Made by a program: the position numbers and the translations under genes | Source of the DNA: Kiritimatiellales bacterium | GTDB taxonomy: Bacteria > Verrucomicrobiota > Kiritimatiellia > Kiritimatiellales > Pontiellaceae | Direction of reading: 5' to 3' | Assembly: GCA_030621805.1 (NCBI GenBank) | Contig: JAUXGY010000003.1 | Location: 1-20,226 of the forward strand | DNA length: 20,226 nucleotides | Shown here: in pieces, positions 15,192 through 20,226 of the stretch | Position numbering within the stretch: position 1 is the first letter of the stretch | Layout of the letters: every line of letters starts with the position of its first letter | The notes under the pieces: generated by a model | Told to the model about the DNA's origin: nothing | What the model saw: only the letters and a program-made list of their open reading frames with translations | Databases searched by the model: none

Positions 15192-15991
15192 TGCGCGAAC
15201 CGGTTCATAGTTTCACGCACGAGGCCATGACGACAACGTTCGAGGTGATCATTGCCGGGCAGGAGCACGCGTATGCGCGGCAGGCTTCGGCTGCGGTCTT
15301 CCGCGAGGTTGAACGGATCAACAATCTACTGAACAAATATGATGCCGGCAGCGATATCGGACAGGTCAATCTTTTGAAGGCGGACGAAAGGGTCCGTGTA
15401 AGTATTGAAACGCTGGAATGCCTAGAGAAAGCCATCTGGGCATACCATATTTCCGGCGGCCTATTCGACCCTACCATCGGAACGGGTTTTCATGAGTTGG
15501 TCGTCGACCGCTCTACCTTTTCCGTGGGTTGGAAAAAGGGGGGCAAGGGAGAGATCGATTTGGGCGGTATTGGTAAGGGATTCGCCATCGACAAGGCGGC
15601 GGAAATTCTCAAAGACTGGGGAGTGGATAAGGTGGTGATCAACGGCGGAACCAGCACGGTGCTGGCCCGGGGCAAGGAATGGGATCTTGGCGTGGGCGGA
15701 CCGTGGGGCACAAAGGCAGGATTCACCTCGGTCCATCTCAAGAATCAGGCGCTGAGCGGTTCCGGCACGGAGGTGAAAGGCGCGCATATCATCAATCCCA
15801 AGACGGGTAAACCGGCCACGCGCCACTTGGCGGCCTGGGCCATCCACCCATCAGCAGCCACGGCGGATGCGCTATCAACGGCCTTCATGATGATGGCACC
15901 GGAAAAAATCAAGCTGCTGTGCGCGGCAAACCCAGGAACCGTTGCCTTTGTTGTTGCTCCCGATGAATCCCTCATTAAAATCGGTGTCTAA
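15191..15991 (+). CDS. apbE: ApbE-type FAD:protein FMN transferase, no signal peptide
   Basis: ApbE enzymes attach FMN covalently to Thr/Ser of target electron-transfer proteins, using FAD and Mg2+. The 266-residue protein shows AMTTTFEV near the N-terminus (usually AMGT), a DIDLGGIGKGFAIDKA-like flavin segment (EIDLGGIGKGFAID), VINGGTST, HIINPKTGKP and the metal-site DALSTAF near the C-terminus. Most family members are lipoproteins or exported. This one begins directly at the domain, and an in-frame TAA at 15179-15181, four codons upstream of the ATG, rules out a longer N-terminus. It therefore probably acts in the cytoplasm or on a membrane protein's inner face. It overlaps the cytochrome stop by 1 nt. 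No obvious S/T-G-A-S/T acceptor motif was found in the neighbouring exported proteins. Confidence 0.93.
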   Translation: MREPVHSFTHEAMTTTFEVIIAGQEHAYARQASAAVFREVERINNLLNKYDAGSDIGQVNLLKADERVRVSIETLECLEKAIWAYHISGGLFDPTIGTGFHELVVDRSTFSVGWKKGGKGEIDLGGIGKGFAIDKAAEILKDWGVDKVVINGGTSTVLARGKEWDLGVGGPWGTKAGFTSVHLKNQALSGSGTEVKGAHIINPKTGKPATRHLAAWAIHPSAATADALSTAFMMMAPEKIKLLCAANPGTVAFVVAPDESLIKIGV

Positions 15992-16075
15992 AAAACACAA
16001 ATACGGACGTTTTATATACAAGATATTCAGCTACAGAATAGGTATAGTAACGTTTTAACAGGAGGAAAATAGACC
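15992..16075 (+). promoter_or_regulatory. AT-rich upstream region of the discoidin-like gene
   Basis: This 84-bp AT-rich gap contains ACGTTTTA twice (16007-16014 and 16050-16057), a TATAGT at 16043-16048 that could be a -10, and a consensus AGGAGG at 16060-16065 placed 10 nt before the ATG. No clear -35 is seen. It suggests a separate promoter for a well-translated gene. Confidence 0.4.
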
Positions 16076-16729
16076 ATGAAGACAAACTTAAAAATTGTAT
16101 CTATAGCCGCATTGGCGGTCATCATCACCGGTTCCGCAATGGCAGAGGAGATGGTTAAGCTCAAACTTAAACTGCCCAAGCCACTTTTTGCCGGAACACC
16201 AAAAACCATTAAGACCCCGAATCTGGAACGCAAAGCCGTCATTCCAGAAATCATGGTTCCGGCAGGCGTCAAAAACATAGCATCCGAAATGGAAGTCATC
16301 GGCTCCGACGACTTCCCCGTGATTGGTGAGCTCGAATATATTACCGATGGCGACAAAGATGGAGCGGACGGCTCCTATGTCGAATTAGGCCCGGGCGTGC
16401 AATGGGTACAGATCGACCTTGGCGCAAAGAAAACCCTCTATGCCGTTGCCCTCTGGCACTACCACGCCCAGGCGCGAGCCTACCGCGATGTTATCATTCA
16501 AGTGGCCGACGACGCTGACTTTACCGAAAATGTGCAGACCCTGTTCAATAACGACCACGATAACTCCGCGGGCAAAGGGATCGGCAAGGACAAGGAATAC
16601 ATCGAAACCAACAAGGGCAAGCTCGTCGATGCCAAAGGAGTAAAAGGACAGTTCATCCGTCTCTATTCCGCGGGTAGCACGGGTTCCGACATGAACCACT
16701 ACATCGAGGTGGAAGTGTTCGGCAAATAG
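16076..16729 (+). CDS. small secreted discoidin (F5/8 C-like) domain protein
   Basis: This 217-residue protein has a signal peptide (cleavage after AMA, residue 23), a Lys/Pro-rich linker and a beta-rich galactose-binding-like domain from about residue 65 to the end. Family-like features are ITDGDKDGADGSYVELG, VQWVQIDLG, ALWHYHAQARAYRDVIIQVADD, FNNDHDNSAG and the closing FIRLYS-GST-MNHYIEVEVFG. F5/8-type domains bind carbohydrate or other surface ligands, and such short stand-alone versions are common in PVC-type genomes near haem and sugar-oxidation genes. It stands as a single-gene unit: consensus SD upstream and a strong terminator 22 nt after the stop. A structural or binding role in the envelope is likely; no enzyme motif is seen. 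Confidence 0.83.
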   Translation: MKTNLKIVSIAALAVIITGSAMAEEMVKLKLKLPKPLFAGTPKTIKTPNLERKAVIPEIMVPAGVKNIASEMEVIGSDDFPVIGELEYITDGDKDGADGSYVELGPGVQWVQIDLGAKKTLYAVALWHYHAQARAYRDVIIQVADDADFTENVQTLFNNDHDNSAGKGIGKDKEYIETNKGKLVDAKGVKGQFIRLYSAGSTGSDMNHYIEVEVFGK

Positions 16730-16751
16730 GATTCCTCATTGCTTCGTAAGG

Positions 16752-16784
16752 AAAACCCGGATGGCCTCCGCCACCGGGTTTTTT
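16752..16784 (+). terminator. intrinsic terminator of the discoidin-like gene
   Basis: A perfect 9-bp stem (AAAACCCGG 16752-16760 with CCGGGTTTT 16774-16782) continues inward through a TGG/CCA pairing and is followed by a T run to 16784. It begins 22 nt after the stop codon. Confidence 0.9.
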
Positions 16785-16819
16785 ATTTCCAACCCAAGGA
16801 AATCAACTATCTTCTTTTC

Positions 16820-18307
16820 ATGAACAAATGGATGCCCATCGCGTTTTTAATCATTCTGGCGGTCGCGCTGGGATTGCGGGTGCCCAAACTGGCAGACCGG
16901 CCGATGCACCACGATGAGGCGAATCAGGCCTACCGCTTTGGGACACTACTTGAAGAGGGTTCGTATGAATACGATGCCGACGACCACCACGGCCCGACCC
17001 TTTACTACCTCACCCTTCCCATTGCCTGGTTGACCGGAGCGGAAACTTTTACCGAAACCAACGAGATCACTTACCGCATCCTGCCCGTTCTCTTCGGGTT
17101 GCTACTCATCCTCTGTACCCCCCTGCTCCGTAGCGGCGTCGGTTGCATCGCGGTACTCATCGCCGTGCTGTTGACGGCCATCTCTCCAGCCATGGCCTAC
17201 TACAGCCGCTTCTACATCCAGGAAACTTCGCTCGTCTTTTTTACCTTTCTTGCCATCGCCTCGGGGTGGCATGCATGGAAAGACGGATCGCGCGGTTGGA
17301 CCATCGTCTGCGGCCTGTCGCTCGGGCTTATGTTCGCCACCAAGGAGACCGCCGTCATCGCCTATGCCGCTATGCTTGGTTCGGCGGTTCTCTGTGCTCT
17401 CACAACGCGCAACGTTAAACTCCCCCTCAAACCCCTTCTGCTGGCAGGTGCATCTGCCATAGTCATCGCCTTCGTACTCTTCTCCTCCTTCTTCACGAAT
17501 CTGGACGGCCCACTCGAATCAATCATGGCGTTCAAGGGATACGTTGCTCGGGGTTCCGGTATCGACACCGATCATGTGCATCCGTGGAATTTTTATCTCG
17601 GAATGTTGATCCGACCCGAGGGTCTCGCTTTCGGACTGGGGCTGGTCGGCATCCTTTCCATCCTTTGGAAAAAGATTCCGGCTAACTGCGATCTAGGGCT
17701 GGTGCGTTTTATCATGTTCTACACGCTCCTGCTCACCCTCGCCTACTCGGTGGTTTCCTACAAAACCCCGTGGTGCATCCTCTCGTTCCTGTACGGCTGG
17801 ATTTTACTGGCAGGGATTGGGGGGGCGACACTTCTCGATGCGGCACAACGAGGCTGGAAGCCTCGTCTACTTTTTGCCCTGTTGCTGATTCCCGTATTCG
17901 GAACCTATCGGCTTGCCCACCGCACGGTATTCCGCTTTGCGGCGGATCCTCGCAATCCGTATGTCTATGCCCATACCGCACCCGACTTTAAGAATCTGGT
18001 TCGACGCATCAGCGAACTAGAGGCCGTCAGCCCCAAAGGAAAGGAGTTGTATATCCAAGTTGTGGCCGACCCAAAAGAAATGTGGCCGTTGCCCTTCTAT
18101 CTCCGCGAATTTCCCAACACAGGCTACTGGGTGGAGGCCTTGACGGTTCCAACCCAACCGCAACCCGACATCATTATTTCCTCGCCCGACTTCGAACCCA
18201 ATTCGGATGAATTCCTCTCCGAATACTACGGACTCCGGCCCGATGTTTTGCTCGCCATTCACATCCGTACCACCCTCTGGGACGCCTTCATCGAAACCCG
18301 GAAATAG
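16820..18307 (+). CDS. Agl23-type (flippase activity-associated) polytopic membrane protein, GT-C fold
   Basis: This 495-residue integral membrane protein resembles the family annotated as flippase activity-associated protein Agl23, related to GT39-type glycosyltransferases. About ten hydrophobic helices are visible. After the first helix comes the loop motif RPMHHDEANQAYRFGTLLE (about 28-46), whose DE (32-33) corresponds to the acidic pair of GT-C enzymes. A second loop, YDADDHHGPTLYYLTLP (about 51-67), follows. The C-terminal ~100 residues are soluble. Such proteins are thought to move or transfer lipid-linked sugars. The start ATG 16820 is chosen because the longer frame from TTG 16739 would read through the upstream terminator. 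No SD is close (AAGGA at 16796-16800 is 19 nt away). It converges with rpmB. Confidence 0.82.
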   Translation: MNKWMPIAFLIILAVALGLRVPKLADRPMHHDEANQAYRFGTLLEEGSYEYDADDHHGPTLYYLTLPIAWLTGAETFTETNEITYRILPVLFGLLLILCTPLLRSGVGCIAVLIAVLLTAISPAMAYYSRFYIQETSLVFFTFLAIASGWHAWKDGSRGWTIVCGLSLGLMFATKETAVIAYAAMLGSAVLCALTTRNVKLPLKPLLLAGASAIVIAFVLFSSFFTNLDGPLESIMAFKGYVARGSGIDTDHVHPWNFYLGMLIRPEGLAFGLGLVGILSILWKKIPANCDLGLVRFIMFYTLLLTLAYSVVSYKTPWCILSFLYGWILLAGIGGATLLDAAQRGWKPRLLFALLLIPVFGTYRLAHRTVFRFAADPRNPYVYAHTAPDFKNLVRRISELEAVSPKGKELYIQVVADPKEMWPLPFYLREFPNTGYWVEALTVPTQPQPDIIISSPDFEPNSDEFLSEYYGLRPDVLLAIHIRTTLWDAFIETRK

Positions 18308-18353
18308 GTCGAATAGGACAAGGACGGGGGGATCAAGATCAGTCTTCCGGGCA

Positions 18354-18385
18354 AACAAAAAAACCGCCCTCTCAACAAGGACGGT
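18354..18385 (-). terminator. intrinsic terminator of rpmB
   Basis: Read on the minus strand, ACCGTCC (18385-18379) pairs with GGGCGGT (18369-18363) over a 9-nt loop, with one G-T pair, and is followed by a run of T residues. It lies 25 nt after the rpmB stop. On the plus strand no T run follows, so it does not serve the converging gene. Confidence 0.82.
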
Positions 18386-18409
18386 CTGCAAGCTTCCGGA
18401 TGGAGGGAG

Positions 18410-18640
18410 CTAGGCTTTGGTCACCTTTCCAGATTTCAGCGCCTTGGCGGAAACCCAAATACGTTTGACCGTACCATTTTCATCCCTAACACGAACGCGT
18501 TGCAGGTTGGGCTTGAACGTACGCTTGGTCGCGCTGGTCACGTGAAGGCCAATGCCCCCCTTTTTCTTCGCTAGACCCTTACGGACAATACTCCGTCCGC
18601 TAATCGTCTTCTTCCCTGTAATTGCACATTCCTTGCCCAT
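18410..18640 (-). CDS. rpmB: 50S ribosomal protein bL28
   Basis: This 76-residue basic protein of the large ribosomal subunit begins MGKECAITGKKTISGR and continues with the typical TKRTFKPNLQRVRV core and an RIWVSAKALKSGKV end. Length is normal for bL28. It has a single Cys, so it is the zinc-free type without a CxxC pair. ATG 18640 has AGAGGT a few nt upstream. It is monocistronic with its own terminator and a possible hairpin in its leader. The usual partner rpmG is not adjacent. Confidence 0.97.
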   Translation of the reverse strand: MGKECAITGKKTISGRSIVRKGLAKKKGGIGLHVTSATKRTFKPNLQRVRVRDENGTVKRIWVSAKALKSGKVTKA

Positions 18641-18860
18641 TTCAAATACCTCTATTCTGTTTCTTCTTCAAAAAATCCCCGATTGATCAGGAGCAGGGGA
18701 ATTTAAGTGTTTCCGGCTGCTTTGCAAGTATAAACCTTCGGTTTTTAAACTCAGGTTTCAACCCTGTTTCACCGACGAACCTCCGTGCACATTAAGATTG
18801 CTTTCAAGGGGCTGATATGGAGAATTCCGGTTTTCGCCTAAACAAGAATCAGGAGCTTTA
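18641..18860. promoter_or_regulatory. divergent intergenic region between rpmB and the TPR gene
   Basis: This 220-bp spacer must carry promoters in both directions. On the minus strand TATACT (18732-18727) is a possible -10 for rpmB, giving a leader of about 80 nt, but no good -35 is visible. On the plus strand only the AGGAG SD of the TPR gene (18851-18855) is clear. Confidence 0.35.
18670..18700 (-). promoter_or_regulatory. possible attenuator hairpin in the rpmB leader
   Basis: On the minus strand TCCCC (18700-18696) pairs with GGGGA (18680-18676) over a 15-nt loop and is followed by six T residues (18675-18670), 29 nt before the rpmB start codon. As no gene lies upstream on this strand, a terminator here would act as a leader attenuator. 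The stem is short, so confidence is modest. Confidence 0.35.
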
Positions 18861-19943
18861 ATGGACACAGGAAAACGCCAACATCTACAAGATATCTACT
18901 CGAGCGAGCGGATTACCAAAGATGAATTCACACCTCAGGTCGCCAAAGAGGCGGTTGAAGAGCGCAAGCGTGATATCCGTCGTCACCAGTTTACCAGCTT
19001 TCTGCTGGGAGCCACGGTGCTTGTTTTGCTACTTGCTCTGGTCTACATCATTACGAACGAATTTATCGATATCCACTCGGTCGCACCTTCACCCACTCCG
19101 ATCAGCCAGTCCTATATCCCCCGCTACTCGCTACCCGCAGAATCCCAATGGGTGCTCGATTTCTCGCGCACCTATGGAAGCCCCGAATGGACGGGCGAAG
19201 GCGAGCGCCCGTTTAGCGCGGAATGGGTGCGCAAGGCGGCCTACAACCTTGTTCTAGCCGAACAAGCGGCGGGCATCGGTAAAAATGAAGAGGCGGCAGG
19301 ATACTATGAAGACGCCTTGGAAATTCTGCCCGACATGGAAGGGGTGAAGGTACCGCTTGGCATGATCTATTTCAAACTCGAGGCCTTCGATAAGGCTTTG
19401 GTTTTACTCGAAGACGCACCCGAAGTGGATCTGACTCCCAACGTACTCAACAACCTGGGAGCAGCCTGCCTTGCCGCCGAGGCCTACGACCGGTCGGAAA
19501 CCTATCTCAAACAGGCCATCAGCGAAGATCCCTCCTATGCGGAGGCGCAGAAGAACATCGCCGAGCTCTACAAAGCGCAAAAGCGCGACGACGAGGCCGT
19601 TGAGGCCTATGAGAAATATATCGATCTTCGTCCGACGGATATCGACACCCAACACAGCCTTGCGCTCTACCTCACCAAACTTGGAAAGTGGGAACAGGCC
19701 GCGGCCTTGCTTGATAACCTGACGAAGGAAATTACGGACGTTTCGGTTCTGTACTTCCTTCAGGCCCGTGCCGAAGCCAAAATCAACCATCCTCAGAAAG
19801 CCATGGATGCGCTTCGGCGCGGCATCCAGCTAACCGATCCCAATGCTGCGCTGGCATGGATGGACGATTCGGAATTTGAACTTCTTCGCAATACCGACGA
19901 CTTCCAGAACATGATTCAGGCTCTGGAATCCTCGCAGAAATAG
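18861..19943 (+). CDS. membrane-anchored TPR-repeat protein
   Basis: This 360-residue protein has a charged cytoplasmic N-terminus (1-43), one transmembrane helix at about 45-66, a Pro/Ser-rich linker and tetratricopeptide repeats from about residue 125 to 340. Examples are AAYNLVLAEQAAGIGKNEEAAGYYEDAL, VLNNLGAACLAAEAYDRSETYLKQAI, and AEAQKNIAELYKAQKRDDEAVEAYEKYI, with the usual small-residue and Tyr/Ala spacing. TPR solenoids bind partner proteins; with this topology they would lie on the outer side of the inner membrane. No other domain is seen. ATG 18861 has AGGAG with good spacing. It is followed after 40 nt by the exchanger gene, probably in one operon. Confidence 0.88.
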   Translation: MDTGKRQHLQDIYSSERITKDEFTPQVAKEAVEERKRDIRRHQFTSFLLGATVLVLLLALVYIITNEFIDIHSVAPSPTPISQSYIPRYSLPAESQWVLDFSRTYGSPEWTGEGERPFSAEWVRKAAYNLVLAEQAAGIGKNEEAAGYYEDALEILPDMEGVKVPLGMIYFKLEAFDKALVLLEDAPEVDLTPNVLNNLGAACLAAEAYDRSETYLKQAISEDPSYAEAQKNIAELYKAQKRDDEAVEAYEKYIDLRPTDIDTQHSLALYLTKLGKWEQAAALLDNLTKEITDVSVLYFLQARAEAKINHPQKAMDALRRGIQLTDPNAALAWMDDSEFELLRNTDDFQNMIQALESSQK

Positions 19944-19983
19944 AAGCCCGCGCCGCGGCGCAGGAACTCTTGAAGGAAAAACA

Positions 19984-20226
19984 ATGCCGTTCCTTGAACA
20001 GCTGATCGGAACCCAGACCGGTCTCCTACTGGCCTTTCTAGTCACTGCCGCCGGGGTGGTGCTGGCGGGTGTCCGCTTGAGTCTCTACGGCGATGCACTG
20101 GCCGATCGCACGGGAATGGGAAGCGGACTCGTTGGTTTGGTTTTTTTGGCGGCGGTAACCAGCCTCCCTGAACTCGTGGTCTCGCTAACGTCGGTGATTC
20201 AAAACACGAACCTGCACCAAGGGGCC
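19984..20226 (+). CDS. Na+/Ca2+ exchanger-family membrane protein, N-terminal part (cut by window end)
   Basis: An 81-codon open frame runs off the window end without a stop. Residues about 12-33 form a hydrophobic helix. They are followed by GDALADRTGMGSGLVGLVFLAAVTSLPELVVSLTSV, the alpha-repeat signature of the CaCA superfamily: a polar-to-GxxxVG helix, then the TSLPEL ion-binding motif. The family exports Ca2+ or other cations in exchange for Na+ or H+. The start ATG has AAGGA at 19973-19977 with 6-nt spacing. Only the first repeat is inside the window, so completeness cannot be judged. Confidence 0.85.
   Translation, partial: MPFLEQLIGTQTGLLLAFLVTAAGVVLAGVRLSLYGDALADRTGMGSGLVGLVFLAAVTSLPELVVSLTSVIQNTNLHQGA

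Noticed and set aside
19950..19961. Perfect palindrome GCGCCGCGGCGC after the TPR gene
   Set aside because: It has no loop or T run and is easily produced by GC-rich sequence; it is not a convincing terminator or regulator site.
1..20226. CRISPR arrays, tRNA/rRNA genes, insertion sequences, phage or integrase genes
   Set aside because: No regularly spaced repeats, RNA gene signatures, transposase motifs or terminal inverted repeats were found anywhere in the window.

Overview
The window looks like part of a chromosome from a PVC-superphylum bacterium, most plausibly Kiritimatiellota or a related Verrucomicrobiota/Lentisphaerota lineage. This is inferred from gene content, not a database match. 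The signs are Tat-exported Gfo/Idh/MocA oxidoreductases, a ThuA-like protein, a secreted HEAT-repeat protein, a small secreted discoidin-like protein and a multihaem cytochrome clustered together. Housekeeping genes (bL28, a TPR membrane protein, a cation exchanger) sit nearby. Genes are tightly packed, mostly with recognisable Shine-Dalgarno (SD) sites, and overlaps of the ATGA/TAATG type are common.

Layout. (1) 71-4354, + strand: two small overlapping paralogous proteins of unknown family, then a heterodimeric ABC exporter pair of the MdlA/MdlB or BmrC/BmrD type. The first exporter subunit has no ATG or GTG where its start should be. (2) 4566-6869, - strand: a nitronate-monooxygenase-family flavoprotein downstream of a PAS-AraC regulator. 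(3) 7035-15991, + strand, divergent from the regulator: Tat-signal Gfo/Idh/MocA oxidoreductase, ThuA-like protein, HEAT-repeat protein, second Gfo/Idh/MocA oxidoreductase, seven-CxxCH cytochrome with a five-helix membrane tail, and an ApbE-type flavin transferase. The last three overlap each other by 1-4 nt. (4) 16076-16784: a small exported discoidin-like protein with a consensus SD and its own strong terminator. (5) 16820-20226: an Agl23-type polytopic membrane protein, rpmB on the - strand with a terminator and a possible leader attenuator, a membrane-anchored TPR protein, and the start of a Na+/Ca2+-exchanger-family protein cut by the window edge.

How the genes may work together. The central block reads as an envelope carbohydrate-oxidation system. 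Gfo/Idh/MocA enzymes and ThuA proteins are linked in other bacteria to C3 oxidation of sugars and glycosides. Here the second oxidoreductase is translationally coupled to a multihaem c-type cytochrome fused to a membrane domain, and then to ApbE. The inferred idea is that sugar oxidation is wired directly to a membrane electron-transfer chain, controlled by the divergent PAS-AraC regulator. I regard this as the most interesting part of the window. Substrate, electron acceptor and flavinylation target are not visible in the sequence.
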